A stretch of DNA of 64,000 nt from Chryseobacterium paludis (GCF_025403485.1 NZ_CP099966.1:930001-994000); one strand, 5' to 3'; counted from the stretch's first letter, positions 37,201-47,464 are shown. Notes: generated by a model not told the origin, from the sequence alone. Numbers and translations are program-made.

Positions 37201-38520
37201 TTAAAGTATTCCTGTGATAATCAATAGTTTTATATGACTTAGTCTTAAATTTACCTGTGCAGATGTAAGATTGAATTTTGCCTGTAGTAAAATATTTTCA
37301 GCATCTAAAAGATCTGTCAGAAGAGACTGCTGATTGAGATAACTATTTCGTATTACCCTTACACTTTCTGTACTTTGCCTGATGGTAAGTTCTGCTGTTT
37401 GTACGCTTTCGCTGGCTTGCTGTCTTTCGAGAAAAGCTTCTTTGACTTTAATTGATATTTCATCCCGCTTCATATCATTTTTCTCAATTTCCTGCTTATT
37501 CAAATTATATGCGTGAGCTACAGAATGTTTACTCTTGTAAAGATTATCAATAGAGTAGGTCATTTTTAATCCTATTTGTCCAAACCCCCAGATATCATTG
37601 GAATATGGATAGAATGAAATTTGGGGGTAGGTATAGTTATATTTGGAGTATAAAGAAACTTTGGGTAATAGGTTTGCTTTTACCTGTTTAATATTAAGCT
37701 CACTTAATGTAAGATTACTGTTAACGATCTTAAGATCAGGTGAATTGTTGAGTGCCGCCGCAAGATAATCTTCATAGTTTGATCCTTGTAGATCGCTAGG
37801 TTCTAAAATATCTTCTGAAGAAATTTCCAATGGTTCTGCGCTTCCTCTTCCCATCAGGATGTTGATGCGTTGTTTGGTAAGATCAATTTTCTTTTTTACA
37901 TCAGAATAACTAAGCTCCAATTGTGACAGTTTAACAGAAATCCTTAATACATCACTTTTCAGTACAATACCATTTCGATTAAGACTTTCGATGGTAGAAA
38001 GCTGCTTTTTTTCTGTTGAAATCTCTGTTGAAATCAAGGATTCAAATTCCTGGAATTTGTATAGATCATAGTAAGAAGCGGCAATCATGTATTTAACATT
38101 ATCTTTCTGTAGTTCAAACTCATACTGTTTACGTGTTTTCTCTTCTTTTTTGATTTCAATATTTCTTTTTTCCTTTCCTCCGTTATAAAGATTATAGTCT
38201 ATATTGTAGCCCAATCCGTAGCCATAATCTTTTATTGGAACACTTTGAGGTGAAGAAAACAATCCGTTTTCATAAAGAAGAAACTTAGAGTTGATACGAA
38301 AGTCTCCTACCACTGATAATTCCGGTAACAATTTATCCTTTGCTTCTAAAATACCAATTTCACTTTCTTCATTACTCAGGCTGGCAAGCTTCAGCTGTTT
38401 ATTTTGTGACTCGGATATATTCCAGATTTCATTCAGCGTTAATGTAGGTGGGTTGTACTGTGTTTGTGCCTTTATACCTACTGAAATTACAAGGTATAGA
38501 AGTATGATATATCTTTTCAT
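37201..38520 (-). CDS. TolC-family outer-membrane efflux channel
   Basis: The 439-residue protein has a signal peptide, then the repeat of two OEP (outer membrane efflux protein) domains rich in coiled-coil helices (for example LKSDVLRISVKLSQLELSYSDVKKK near residues 180-205). It forms a trimeric duct through the outer membrane. It is the first gene of the efflux operon, transcribed away from the AraC gene. A TAATTTTG promoter lies just upstream. Confidence 0.88.
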   Translation of the reverse strand: MKRYIILLYLVISVGIKAQTQYNPPTLTLNEIWNISESQNKQLKLASLSNEESEIGILEAKDKLLPELSVVGDFRINSKFLLYENGLFSSPQSVPIKDYGYGLGYNIDYNLYNGGKEKRNIEIKKEEKTRKQYEFELQKDNVKYMIAASYYDLYKFQEFESLISTEISTEKKQLSTIESLNRNGIVLKSDVLRISVKLSQLELSYSDVKKKIDLTKQRINILMGRGSAEPLEISSEDILEPSDLQGSNYEDYLAAALNNSPDLKIVNSNLTLSELNIKQVKANLLPKVSLYSKYNYTYPQISFYPYSNDIWGFGQIGLKMTYSIDNLYKSKHSVAHAYNLNKQEIEKNDMKRDEISIKVKEAFLERQQASESVQTAELTIRQSTESVRVIRNSYLNQQSLLTDLLDAENILLQAKFNLTSAQVNLRLSHIKLLIITGIL

Positions 38521-38545
38521 TTTTAAGATTACAATTTTATACAGG

Positions 38546-38553
38546 CAAAATTA
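38546..38553 (-). promoter_or_regulatory. Promoter -7 element of the efflux operon
   Basis: The minus strand reads TAATTTTG, 25 bp before the tolC-like start at 38520. Confidence 0.5.
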
Positions 38554-38688
38554 TTGCGTAATAAAATGAGTCTTTTTATAATATTAGCCTTATTTTTGTT
38601 TATTCTGGCCAAAGAGTTTTAGCTCATCCTTTATTGATAGGTTATTATCAAGGATCGCGGTTTTGTAATTATTAAGCAATTCATACCC

Positions 38689-39477
38689 ATGAATAACATA
38701 AAAGAAGTAAGAGAAAAAGTTGATGCCCATCCTGTATCGATATTGGTAATCAGGCAGCAGTGGGAGCAGAGGCTTCCTATGCACAGACACCAGAAAGGGC
38801 AGCTATTATTGGTTATTGGTGGGATGGCAAAATTAAGGACCAAAGAAAAGGATCTTTATATTCCACTCAATCACTATATCTGGATGCCGAAAATGTATTC
38901 GCATAATTTGATGTTCAATTCTAAAGATCTTGATATCATCAATATTTATTTTCCGGAAGAAGAAAAGTTCAAGCACCCATTTTATGATGATCTGGGGATA
39001 TATCCGGTTAGTAATTTACTTTCTGAGCTTTTAAATTTTGGACAACATTGGAATGGTGATTTCTTTCCCGATTCGTGGGAATATGAGTTTCTACTGACAA
39101 TGAAACATCTGCTTCCTAAAGAGAATTTAAAAAAATTTACGATACAGCTCCCCACCACCAATGATGAGCGTCTCACTGAGATAATTAAATTTATTAAGAA
39201 CAATCTGGAAAATCCACTGACATTAGAAGAGGTAGCTCATCAATTTGGGTTTAGTGTAAGAAGTCTGACACGCGCTTTTACTGGCAAACTTGGAATTTCG
39301 TTCATTCAGTATGTAAAAATGTTGCGGATTATCCGTGCAATGGAACTGCTTAAAGACACCAATTTGACTATGAGTGAGATTGCTTATGAAATCGGTTATT
39401 CTAACATCTCTGCATTTAGCAATACATTTCAACAATTAACGAATATGAGGCCTACAGAGTTTAAATCCATGCTCTAA
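38689..39477 (+). CDS. AraC-family regulator of the efflux operon
   Basis: The 262-residue protein has an N-terminal cupin-like domain with HRHQKGQLLLVIGG (residues about 27-41) and a C-terminal AraC double HTH (residues about 160-260). It is divergent from the efflux genes with a 168-bp gap and probably activates them when a ligand binds the cupin. The ligand is unknown. Confidence 0.9.
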   Translation: MNNIKEVREKVDAHPVSILVIRQQWEQRLPMHRHQKGQLLLVIGGMAKLRTKEKDLYIPLNHYIWMPKMYSHNLMFNSKDLDIINIYFPEEEKFKHPFYDDLGIYPVSNLLSELLNFGQHWNGDFFPDSWEYEFLLTMKHLLPKENLKKFTIQLPTTNDERLTEIIKFIKNNLENPLTLEEVAHQFGFSVRSLTRAFTGKLGISFIQYVKMLRIIRAMELLKDTNLTMSEIAYEIGYSNISAFSNTFQQLTNMRPTEFKSML

Positions 39478-39609
39478 ACGATAATAAACAATCTAACTTA
39501 GAATGATATTTCAGGCCTTTACTGATTGTAAATACGGTTAAGCATTTTGCTTTTTATTGAGATTTAATTAAAAAAAAGATAAAATATTTTTTTAATTGAA
39601 AAAAGTTTA

Positions 39610-39617
39610 TACATTTG
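39610..39617 (+). promoter_or_regulatory. Promoter -7 element of the ilv leader
   Basis: TACATTTG matches TAnnTTTG. The leader peptide starts 18 bp after it, so the mRNA would have a short untranslated leader. Confidence 0.55.
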
Positions 39618-39635
39618 TCAGATCAAAAAATAGAA

Positions 39636-39695
39636 ATGAATAGAACATTCAACAATATTATTACTATCGTTATTGTCATTATCGGATTCCGGTGA
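39636..39695 (+). CDS. ilv operon leader peptide (Ile/Val-rich)
   Basis: The 19-residue ORF reads MNRTFNNIITIVIVIIGFR, with six Ile and two Val in a row of ten. Such a peptide stalls ribosomes when charged tRNA-Ile or tRNA-Val is scarce, as in the enterobacterial ilvGMEDA and ilvB leaders. It is followed after about 40 bases by a strong rho-independent hairpin (39734-39763) before the first structural gene. The peptide has no known role beyond this. Confidence 0.75.
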   Translation: MNRTFNNIITIVIVIIGFR

Positions 39696-39733
39696 TGAGC
39701 GATGGTATTGTTGAAACTCTATAAAAATATTAG

Positions 39734-39763
39734 AAAGCCATCCTCATCCGGATGGCTTTTTTT
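39734..39763 (+). terminator. ilv attenuator terminator
   Basis: AAAGCCATCC / GGATGGCTTT with TTTTTTT. It stops transcription before ilvE unless the leader ribosome stalls. The sequence between the leader stop and the hairpin should form the competing antiterminator; I can see no clear pairing by eye. Confidence 0.8.
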
Positions 39764-39813
39764 ATGCCCAAATTTTAAAATTAATCTAAAAACAGAAATA
39801 TGTATTACAACGA
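39755..39813 (+). repeat. Duplicated ilv start segment, first copy
   Basis: GCTTTTTTTATG followed after 45 bp by ATGTATTACAACGA recurs at 40146-40202 (GCTTTTTTTATG, then 43 bp, then the real ilvE start). The two copies share the terminator T-run, the leader-gene spacer and the first codons of ilvE. The copy at 40146 leads into the functional gene. Confidence 0.75.
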
Positions 39814-39895
39814 AAAAATGACAGTCAACAGCATTGGACAATTTGTGAAATCTTCCTTTGAATGTTCAAATACAAAAGGATTGCCGATTTTATAA
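39800..39895 (+). pseudogene. Truncated ilvE start fragment
   Basis: The ORF begins MYYNEK, as ilvE does, but then reads MTVNSIGQFVKSSF and stops after 31 residues. It is the end of a duplication (see 39755-39813) rather than a protein with a role, though a tiny peptide could be made. Confidence 0.65.
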
Positions 39896-39969
39896 TTGCA
39901 GATATGAAGTCTTTCTATAATTCTGCTATTGTAGAATTAGCTAGTTTAAATATTTGATTATTAGTGTTT

Positions 39970-39977
39970 TATATTTG
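39970..39977 (+). promoter_or_regulatory. Second promoter-like -7 element upstream of ilvE
   Basis: TATATTTG matches TAnnTTTG. It would start transcription downstream of the attenuator, giving an Ile/Val-independent route to ilvE. Confidence 0.45.
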
Positions 39978-40015
39978 TTTTTTCATTATTTGAATATTGT
40001 AGTTTTAAATAAAAT

Positions 40016-40102
40016 ATGAAAGATAGAAAATATACAAGCCTTAGTTTTGAATCAAAATTAGAAAGAACTTCATGTATTGCTTTTGGAATCGGGATAGGTT
40101 AA
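40016..40102 (+). CDS. Possible second leader peptide upstream of ilvE
   Basis: The 28-residue ORF starts MKDRKYTSLSFESKLER and ends TSCIAFGIGIG, with Ile near its end. It follows a consensus promoter and precedes a decayed hairpin with a T-run (AGC...GCTTTTTTT, about 40125-40155), so it resembles a second, degenerate attenuator module. There is no other evidence that it is translated. Confidence 0.35.
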   Translation: MKDRKYTSLSFESKLERTSCIAFGIGIG

Positions 40103-40145
40103 ATAAATTTTGCTGATCAATATTTAGCCTCAACCGATAAGAATA

Positions 40146-40202
40146 GCTTTTTTTATGTCTAAACTTAAAAATAATTTAAAAAATAAATATGTATTACAAC
40201 GA
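40146..40202 (+). repeat. Duplicated ilv start segment, second copy
   Basis: GCTTTTTTTATG at 40146-40157 and ATGTATTACAACGA at 40189-40202 match the first copy at 39755-39813. The ilvE start lies in this copy. Confidence 0.75.
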
Positions 40203-41088
40203 GAAAACGATGCTTTATTATGACGGAAAGTTCCAGGAAGCTTCTACAGCTTCAACGGGTCTTTACGGACAATCACTTCATTATGGATATGCTGTATTTG
40301 AGGGAATTAAATCTTATAAGACAAAGAACGGGACGAAAATTTTTAAAGCAAAAGAACATTATGATCGTTTGAAAAGATCAGCTGAACTGATGATGATCCC
40401 TTTCGAATATTCCACTGAGGAGATGATTGATTTGACGTATAAGCTTTTAGAAATGAATAATTTAAGTAATGCATACATCAGACCGTTAATAATCTGCTCC
40501 CCTAACATGAGCTTATCAAAAGGAAACAAAAGTTCTTTAGTGATAGAAGCCTGGAGCTGGGATAATGGATATTTATCCGATCACGCAAGAATTATGACTT
40601 CATCTTTTGAACGCCCTAATCCTAAGGCTTTTAAAATAGAAGCGAAAGCAAGCGGACATTATGTAAATTCTATTCTTGCTTCTCAGGAAGCTAAAGATAA
40701 GGGATTTGATGAAGCTATGCTTTTAGATGGAAATGGGAACGTAGCTGAAAGTTCAGGGGCAAATATTTTTTACGAGAAAGATTCAAAATTATATACTCCG
40801 GCAAAAGGAAGTATTCTGCCGGGGATCACGAGATCTACGGTATTTGAGATATGCGATCAGTTAGGGATATATTATGAGGAGAAATTCTTTAAACCTGAAG
40901 AAATGGAAGGAGCAGATGCCGGATTCTTCTGTGGAACTGCGGCGGAAGTAGTGGCACTAGAGTCCTTGAATAATATTCCATTTCAATTAAAATGGGAAAA
41001 TAGTGTGTCTGCAATGATTCAAAAGGCGTACAGGCACTTGGTTCTTGATGAAGATTATACCTATTTAAAACAGGAACAGTATGTGTGA
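40189..41088 (+). CDS. ilvE: Branched-chain amino acid aminotransferase
   Basis: The 299-residue class IV PLP enzyme transfers the amino group between Glu and Ile, Val or Leu keto acids. The PLP Lys is in the [11 protein letters not shown] region (near residue 155); AESSGANIF and the late [12 protein letters not shown] match the family. The stop overlaps the ilvD start by 8 bp. It is the first gene of the operon after the leader region. Confidence 0.93.
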   Translation: MYYNEKTMLYYDGKFQEASTASTGLYGQSLHYGYAVFEGIKSYKTKNGTKIFKAKEHYDRLKRSAELMMIPFEYSTEEMIDLTYKLLEMNNLSNAYIRPLIICSPNMSLSKGNKSSLVIEAWSWDNGYLSDHARIMTSSFERPNPKAFKIEAKASGHYVNSILASQEAKDKGFDEAMLLDGNGNVAESSGANIFYEKDSKLYTPAKGSILPGITRSTVFEICDQLGIYYEEKFFKPEEMEGADAGFFCGTAAEVVALESLNNIPFQLKWENSVSAMIQKAYRHLVLDEDYTYLKQEQYV

Positions 41089-42763
41089 AACGCTTAATAA
41101 ATATTCCAGAGTTCTTACCCAGGATCCTACACAACCGGCTACTCAGGCTATGTTTTATGGTATAGGTTTTAAAAAGGAAGATTTTGAAAAAGCTCAGATA
41201 GGAGTAGCAAGTATGGGTTATGATGGTAACACCTGTAATATGCATCTAAACGGACTTGCTGAGCTGGTTAAAAAGGGAGTCAACGAACAAAACCTTGTAG
41301 GATTGATGTTCCATACCATTGGAATCAGTGACGGAATGACGAATGGTACAGATGGAATGCGTTATTCTCTTGTAAGCAGGGATATCATCGCTGATAGTAT
41401 TGAAACAGTATGTGCAGGACAATATTATGACGGATTGATCACCGTGCCCGGATGTGATAAAAATATGCCGGGATCTCTGATGGCAATGGCAAGATTAAAC
41501 AGACCGTCTATTATGGTGTATGGCGGAAGTATAGAAGCCGGACATTATAAAGGGAATGATCTTAACATTGTTTCTGCCTTTGAAGCCCTGGGAAATAAAA
41601 TAGCAGGAAAACTTTCTGACGAAGATTACGACGGAATTATCAAAAATTCCTGTCCTAGTGCTGGTGCCTGTGGCGGAATGTACACTGCCAATACAATGGC
41701 TTCTGCTATTGAAGCATTAGGGATGAGCCTCCCTTATTCATCTTCTTATCCGGCATTAAGTAAGGAGAAAAAAGAAGAATGTGAGTTTGCGGGACATTAT
41801 GTAAGAATATTATTGGAAAAAGATATCAAACCTTCAGATATCATGACTCCTAAAGCCTTCGAAAATGCATTAAGGATCATTATGGTTCTGGGGGGAAGTA
41901 CCAATGCCGTTCTCCATTTTATTGCCATAGCAAAAAGTATCGGACATAATTTAGGCCTTGATGATTTTCAGAAAATAAGTGATACGACGCCCTTATTAGC
42001 CGATTTGAAACCGAGTGGAAAATATCTGATGAAAGACCTTCATCAGGTAGGCGGAGTACCGGCAGTAATGAAATATCTCTTGGACCTTGGTCTTCTTCAT
42101 GGAGACTGTCTTACGGTAACCGGAAAAACGATCGCTGAAAACCTTAGAAATGTCACATCGATTATTGAACGTGAGCAGGATATTATACGTGATATCAATA
42201 ATCCTATCAAAAAAACTGGTCATATCCGGATCATGTACGGCAACCTTGCTGAAAGAGGATGTGTTGCTAAAATTACCGGAAAGGAAGGGGATTTCTTTAA
42301 GGGAAAAGCAAGGGTTTTTGATGGTGAGAAAGAATTTATCAAAGGTATTGAAGATAAAATAATACAGGAAGGTGATGTGATCGTCATCAAGAATGAAGGT
42401 CCGAAAGGAGCGCCCGGAATGCCGGAAATGCTAAAACCAACTTCTGCATTAATGGGTTCTGGATTAGGAAAGAACGTAGCCTTAATTACTGATGGACGCT
42501 TTTCAGGAGGAACGCATGGTTTTGTAGTAGGGCATATTACTCCTGAAGCCTTTGAAGGCGGTTTAATTGGTTTGGTAAAAGATAATGATATCATCGAGCT
42601 TGATGCCGTGAAAAATACCATTAACCTTGTGATATCAGACAAAGAATTACAGGAAAGAAAATCCAGTTTTAAACAACCGGATTATAAAGTAAAAACAGGT
42701 GTTCTATACAAGTATGCAAAACTGGTATCAGATGCTTCTCAAGGATGTATAACAGACTTTTAA
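41081..42763 (+). CDS. ilvD: Dihydroxy-acid dehydratase
   Basis: The 560-residue Fe-S enzyme makes 2-keto acids for Val and Ile. Cys residues in [12 protein letters not shown] and [16 protein letters not shown] ligate the cluster, and GGSTNAVLH is conserved. Full length. Its start ATG overlaps the ilvE end, so translation is coupled. ilvB follows after 10 bp. Confidence 0.96.
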   Translation: MCETLNKYSRVLTQDPTQPATQAMFYGIGFKKEDFEKAQIGVASMGYDGNTCNMHLNGLAELVKKGVNEQNLVGLMFHTIGISDGMTNGTDGMRYSLVSRDIIADSIETVCAGQYYDGLITVPGCDKNMPGSLMAMARLNRPSIMVYGGSIEAGHYKGNDLNIVSAFEALGNKIAGKLSDEDYDGIIKNSCPSAGACGGMYTANTMASAIEALGMSLPYSSSYPALSKEKKEECEFAGHYVRILLEKDIKPSDIMTPKAFENALRIIMVLGGSTNAVLHFIAIAKSIGHNLGLDDFQKISDTTPLLADLKPSGKYLMKDLHQVGGVPAVMKYLLDLGLLHGDCLTVTGKTIAENLRNVTSIIEREQDIIRDINNPIKKTGHIRIMYGNLAERGCVAKITGKEGDFFKGKARVFDGEKEFIKGIEDKIIQEGDVIVIKNEGPKGAPGMPEMLKPTSALMGSGLGKNVALITDGRFSGGTHGFVVGHITPEAFEGGLIGLVKDNDIIELDAVKNTINLVISDKELQERKSSFKQPDYKVKTGVLYKYAKLVSDASQGCITDF

Positions 42764-42773
42764 ATCAAATATA

Positions 42774-44513
42774 ATGGAATCAACATTCAGTGCATTACAG
42801 AAAGAAAGGTCTTCCCATACGGGAAGAAAATTGAAGGGAGCAGAAGTAATTTTAGAAATTCTTAAAGCTGAAAAGGTACATACGGTCTTTGGGTATCCTG
42901 GAGGTGCCGTCATTCCAATTTATGATGCTCTTTATGATTACAAAGATGATTTACAACATATTCTGGTTAGACATGAGCAAGGAGCTATTCATGCTGCACA
43001 AGGGTTTTCAAGATCTTCTAAAAATATCGGAGTTGCTATTGCTACAAGTGGACCCGGAGCAACCAATCTGGTGACAGGGCTTGCAGATGCGATGATCGAC
43101 AGTACTCCAGTTGTTTGTATTACGGGACAGGTTTATGCTTCTCTTTTAGGGTCTGATGCTTTTCAGGAAGTAGATGTGATCAATGTAACAGCCCCTGTTA
43201 CGAAATGGAATTGCCAGGTAACTGATGCTGAGGATATTCCAAAGGTACTGGCTAAGGCATTTTATATTGCAAGATCTGGCCGTCCAGGTCCGGTATTGGT
43301 TGATATTACTAAAAATGCCCAGCTTCAGGAAATAGATTTTCAGGGATATGAGATCTGTAATTCTATACGGTCTTACCATCCAAAACCAAGAATTAAAACT
43401 GAATATATAGAACAGGCCGCTTTACTGATTAATACCGCTAAAAGACCATTCTTATTATTTGGGCAGGGTGTAATTATTGGCCAGGCGGAGGAAGAACTTA
43501 AAGAATTAATTGAGAAAACAGGAATTCCCGCAGCTTCTACAGCTTTAGGTTTAGGAGCGATTTCAACAGAACATCCTTTGTATGTAGGAATGTTGGGGAT
43601 GCACGGTCATTATGCTCCCAATAAATTAACCAATGATTGTGATGTCATCATTGCGGTAGGAATGCGTTTTGACGACCGCGTTACCGGAAAACTGGATCAA
43701 TATGCAAAACAGGCAAAAGTGGTTCATCTTGATATTGATCTTGCAGAAATTGATAAAAATGTAAAAGCTGATGTTCCTGTTTTAGGAAACTGTAAAGAAA
43801 CTCTTCCTTTATTAACTCAGATTCTTGATGAGAATTCCCACGATGAATGGCTGAATCAGTTTAAAGAACTTAGAAATGAGGAAAATGAAGAAGTCGTAAA
43901 AAAGGAGCTGAATCCAACAACAGAGGAGCTTACGATGGGTGAGGTGTTAAAATATCTGAATCAGTTGACCGATGGAGAATATATTATCTGCACAGATGTA
44001 GGCCAGCATCAAATGATCTCTTGCCGTTACGCAGAATTTAAGACATCCAAAAGAAATGTTACTTCCGGTGGATTAGGGACAATGGGATTTGGTCTGCCAG
44101 CTGCAGTAGGTGCAAAAATGGCCAATCCGGATAAACATGTGATCTGTATTGCCGGTGATGGAGGCTTTCAGATGAATATTCAGGAGCTCGGTACTATTGC
44201 ACAATTTGGAATAGGCGTAAAAATGATCATTCTTAACAATTCTTTTCTAGGCATGGTGCGTCAGTGGCAGGAGCTTTTTCACGACAAGAGGTATTCATTC
44301 GTAGATATTACAAGTCCTGATTTCTCTGCTGTTGCAGAAGCTTATGGTATTAAAGGAAAGCAGGTAAAAGAAAGAGCTTTTTTAAAATCATCATTAGAAG
44401 AAATGCTTAATACCGACGGAGCTTATCTGCTAGAAATAAAAGTAGGAAAAGAAAACAATGTTTTTCCTATGGTTCCACAGGGCTGCAGTGTAAGTGAGAT
44501 CCGTTTAAAATAA
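42774..44513 (+). CDS. ilvB: Acetolactate synthase large subunit
   Basis: The 579-residue enzyme joins pyruvate with pyruvate or 2-ketobutyrate using thiamine diphosphate. The catalytic Glu for TPP is in RHEQGAIHAAQGF; the FAD region (DRVTG) and the TPP site GDGGFQMNIQEL...NNSFLGM are intact. Partner of the small subunit, 11 bp downstream. Confidence 0.96.
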   Translation: MESTFSALQKERSSHTGRKLKGAEVILEILKAEKVHTVFGYPGGAVIPIYDALYDYKDDLQHILVRHEQGAIHAAQGFSRSSKNIGVAIATSGPGATNLVTGLADAMIDSTPVVCITGQVYASLLGSDAFQEVDVINVTAPVTKWNCQVTDAEDIPKVLAKAFYIARSGRPGPVLVDITKNAQLQEIDFQGYEICNSIRSYHPKPRIKTEYIEQAALLINTAKRPFLLFGQGVIIGQAEEELKELIEKTGIPAASTALGLGAISTEHPLYVGMLGMHGHYAPNKLTNDCDVIIAVGMRFDDRVTGKLDQYAKQAKVVHLDIDLAEIDKNVKADVPVLGNCKETLPLLTQILDENSHDEWLNQFKELRNEENEEVVKKELNPTTEELTMGEVLKYLNQLTDGEYIICTDVGQHQMISCRYAEFKTSKRNVTSGGLGTMGFGLPAAVGAKMANPDKHVICIAGDGGFQMNIQELGTIAQFGIGVKMIILNNSFLGMVRQWQELFHDKRYSFVDITSPDFSAVAEAYGIKGKQVKERAFLKSSLEEMLNTDGAYLLEIKVGKENNVFPMVPQGCSVSEIRLK

Positions 44514-44524
44514 AAACAAATGAA

Positions 44525-45061
44525 ATGAATAAACAGGAATATACAATAAGTGTTTTCACCGAAAATCAGGTTGGGTTGCTTACCAAAATAGCAATGGTTT
44601 TTTCCAGAAGAGGAATCAATATCGAAAGCTTAAATGTTTCTCCAACAGAGATTGAAGGGATCTCAAGATTTACCATTGTGGTAGAAGTTTCGCAAGAGAC
44701 TGTAAGAAAAGTGTCGAGACAGATTCAGAAGCTGGTTGAAGTCATTAAAGTGTACTATAATACCAATGATGAAATTGTATGGCAGGAACTGGCTCTTTTC
44801 AAAATAGAAACGAATGTGGTCTCTGAGAAGTTTTATGTTGAAAGGATATTAAGACAATACGGAGCTACCATTGTAAGTGTAAGAAATGATTATACGGTTT
44901 TCACCATTGTAGGGCATCACGAAGAGATAGATCGTTTTCTTGAAATTTTAGAGCCACACGGTCTTATAGAATTTATCAGAAGCGGAAGGGTAGCGGTCAT
45001 CAAATCAAATGAGGGTTTTCACAAAAAGCTTAGTGCCCTTGAAAAAATGGCCTATCAGTAA
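44525..45061 (+). CDS. ilvN: Acetolactate synthase small (regulatory) subunit
   Basis: The 178-residue subunit starts with an ACT domain (YTISVFTENQVGLLTKIAMVFSRRGINIESLN) that binds Val for feedback inhibition. The C-terminal part activates the large subunit. The sequence is typical of IlvH/IlvN; either symbol could be used. ilvC follows after 86 bp. Confidence 0.93.
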   Translation: MNKQEYTISVFTENQVGLLTKIAMVFSRRGINIESLNVSPTEIEGISRFTIVVEVSQETVRKVSRQIQKLVEVIKVYYNTNDEIVWQELALFKIETNVVSEKFYVERILRQYGATIVSVRNDYTVFTIVGHHEEIDRFLEILEPHGLIEFIRSGRVAVIKSNEGFHKKLSALEKMAYQ

Positions 45062-45147
45062 AAAATAAATAAAATAAAAACAAACACAAATTAAAATATA
45101 TAAATGATCTGAAAAGGTCTAAAAAAATAACAATTAAATATAAAATT

Positions 45148-46209
45148 ATGGCAGTAATTAAATTTGCAGGAGTAGAGGAAAATGTAGTAACAAGAGAAGA
45201 ATTTCCAATTGAAAAAGCTCAGGAAGTATTAAGAGATGAAACGGTAGCGGTTTTAGGATATGGTATTCAGGGACCTGGTCAGGCTCTAAACCTTCAGGAT
45301 AATGGGATCAATGTAATTGTTGGGCAGCGTAAAAATTCTAAAAGCTGGGATAAAGCTGTACAAGATGGATTTATTCCTGGAGAAACTTTATTTGAATTGG
45401 AAGAAGCGGCTCAGAGAGGAACGATTCTTTGCTACCTTTTGAGTGATGCGGCACAGATCGAATTTTGGCCAACTTTGGAAAAACATCTTACCCCTGGAAA
45501 GACTTTATATTTCTCTCACGGATTTGGAATTACCTACAATCATCAGACACAAATTGTTCCACCTAAAGATGTAGATGTGGTTTTGGTAGCACCGAAAGGT
45601 TCTGGAACATCTCTAAGAAGACTTTTTGTGGAAGGTAAAGGACTAAACAGCAGTTATGCAATCCATCAGGATTCAACCGGTAAAGCAAAAGATAAAGTAA
45701 CAGCGTTGGGTATTGCTGTGGGTAGCGGATATCTGTTTGAAACCAATTTTAAAAAAGAAGTATACAGTGATCTTGTAGGAGAGAGAGGTTCCCTGATGGG
45801 AGCTATACAGGGATTATTTGCTGCACAGTTTGAGGTATTAAGAGCCCAAGGACATTCCCCTTCAGAAGCATTTAATGAAACTGTGGAAGAATTAACCCAA
45901 TCTTTAATGCCGTTAGTTGCTGAAAATGGAATGGATTGGATGTATGCCAACTGCTCTACAACAGCACAAAGAGGAGCTTTAGATTGGTGGAAGAAGTTTT
46001 ATGATGCTACAAAACCTGTATTTGAAGAACTGTATCAGAGTGTGAAAGAAGGAAATGAATCACAAAAGTCTATCTCAAGCAACAGCAAGGAAAACTACAG
46101 AGAAGGTCTGAATAAAGAACTTGAAGAGTTAAGAAACAGCGAATTATGGCAGGCAGGTAAAGTCGTAAGGTCTTTACGTCCTGATAGAGAACTCGAATAT
46201 GAAAAGTAA
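45148..46209 (+). CDS. ilvC: Ketol-acid reductoisomerase
   Basis: The 353-residue enzyme isomerises and reduces acetolactate with NADPH and Mg2+. The Rossmann loop GYGIQGPGQALNLQDNG (residues about 35-51) has the class I form with Ile for the usual Ser. Later catalytic residues sit in the VYSDLVGERGSLMGAIQG block. Length is close to the class I enzyme (about 340). Its stop overlaps the ilvA start by 11 bp. Confidence 0.95.
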   Translation: MAVIKFAGVEENVVTREEFPIEKAQEVLRDETVAVLGYGIQGPGQALNLQDNGINVIVGQRKNSKSWDKAVQDGFIPGETLFELEEAAQRGTILCYLLSDAAQIEFWPTLEKHLTPGKTLYFSHGFGITYNHQTQIVPPKDVDVVLVAPKGSGTSLRRLFVEGKGLNSSYAIHQDSTGKAKDKVTALGIAVGSGYLFETNFKKEVYSDLVGERGSLMGAIQGLFAAQFEVLRAQGHSPSEAFNETVEELTQSLMPLVAENGMDWMYANCSTTAQRGALDWWKKFYDATKPVFEELYQSVKEGNESQKSISSNSKENYREGLNKELEELRNSELWQAGKVVRSLRPDRELEYEK

Positions 46210-47464
46210 AACCATCAGTTTCCCTTCACTGCATGCCATAAAAGAGGCCCGGAAAACACTAGAGAATATTGTTAATACAACGCCTCTGCAGAAAAGTTTC
46301 AGGCTTTCAAAACAAATTGAAGCTGATATTTTTCTGAAAAGAGAAGATATGCAGCCAGTCCGTTCCTATAAGATAAGAGGAGCTTACAATAAAATCTATA
46401 GCCTTTATAAAGATCATAAAGTTGGAAATGGAATTGTTTGTGCCAGTGCAGGAAATCATGCTCAGGGTGTTGCTTTCGCTTGTCGGAAACTGAAAATTGA
46501 GGGAACTATTTTCATGCCTGTTACCACTCCAAAACAAAAACTGGAACAGGTAGCTATGTTTGGAGAAAAATATGTCGATATCAAATTGATCGGTGATACT
46601 TTTGATGATTCCAAAAAAGCCGCAATAGAGTATAGTGAAAGTTCTAAAGTTGAATTTATACATCCTTTTGATGATGTTGAGATCATTGAAGGGCAAGCTA
46701 CTTTGGCGATGGAGATTCTGGAACAGGCAGAACATAAGATCGATTTTGTATTTGTCCCTTTAGGAGGAGGTGGGCTGGCTGCTGGAGTAGTTACTGTTTT
46801 TTCAGTTCTATCACCTGAAACCAAAATTATTGTTGTAGAACCGAAAGGGGCAGCTTCGATGAAAGCTTCTTTAGATGCCGGAGTGAATACCGAACTTATG
46901 CATATTGATAAATTTGTGGATGGAGCTGCTGTTCAGAAAGTAGGAGACCTCAATTTTGAGATATGTAAAGATTATATTCATGACTGTATTGCAGTTGATG
47001 AGGGGAAAGTTTGCGAAACTTTATTAGAACTTTATAATAAAGACGCCATGGTATTGGAGCCTGCCGGTGCTTTAGCAATAGCAGCATTGGATCTTTATAA
47101 AGAAGAAATAAAAGATAAAAATGTGGTTTGCATTGTAAGCGGAAGCAACAATGATATAACAAGGACTGAAGAAATTAAGGAACGGGCGATGCTTTACAAA
47201 GGCTTGAAACATTACTTTATTGTAAAATTTCCACAGCGTCCGGGAGCTCTTAAAGAATTTGTTTTAAGTGTTTTAGGGAAGTCAGATGATATTACATTTT
47301 TTGAATATACCAAAAGGAACTCACGGGAAACAGCTTCAGCAATTGTAGGTATCGAAGTACCTTCGTTTTCTGATTTTGAAGAATTATTGAACAGAATGAA
47401 GAAAGCGGGGTATTATGAATCCTACCTCAATGATTCTCCTAATATGATGAATATTTTAATCTAA
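46199..47464 (+). CDS. ilvA: Threonine deaminase (threonine dehydratase)
   Basis: The 421-residue PLP enzyme makes 2-ketobutyrate from Thr, the entry to Ile synthesis. The PLP Lys is in RSYKIRGAY (near residue 52), and a PLP-phosphate loop VPLGGGGLAAG is present. A single ACT-like regulatory domain (residues about 335-421, FIVKFPQRPGALKEFV) suggests the short Ile-sensitive form. It is the last gene of the operon, followed by a terminator. Confidence 0.94.
   Translation: MKSKTISFPSLHAIKEARKTLENIVNTTPLQKSFRLSKQIEADIFLKREDMQPVRSYKIRGAYNKIYSLYKDHKVGNGIVCASAGNHAQGVAFACRKLKIEGTIFMPVTTPKQKLEQVAMFGEKYVDIKLIGDTFDDSKKAAIEYSESSKVEFIHPFDDVEIIEGQATLAMEILEQAEHKIDFVFVPLGGGGLAAGVVTVFSVLSPETKIIVVEPKGAASMKASLDAGVNTELMHIDKFVDGAAVQKVGDLNFEICKDYIHDCIAVDEGKVCETLLELYNKDAMVLEPAGALAIAALDLYKEEIKDKNVVCIVSGSNNDITRTEEIKERAMLYKGLKHYFIVKFPQRPGALKEFVLSVLGKSDDITFFEYTKRNSRETASAIVGIEVPSFSDFEELLNRMKKAGYYESYLNDSPNMMNILI

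Noticed and set aside
39624..40188. T-box or SAM-type riboswitch upstream of ilvE
   Set aside because: No T-box, specifier or riboswitch motif was seen. The Ile/Val leader peptide explains the terminator better.
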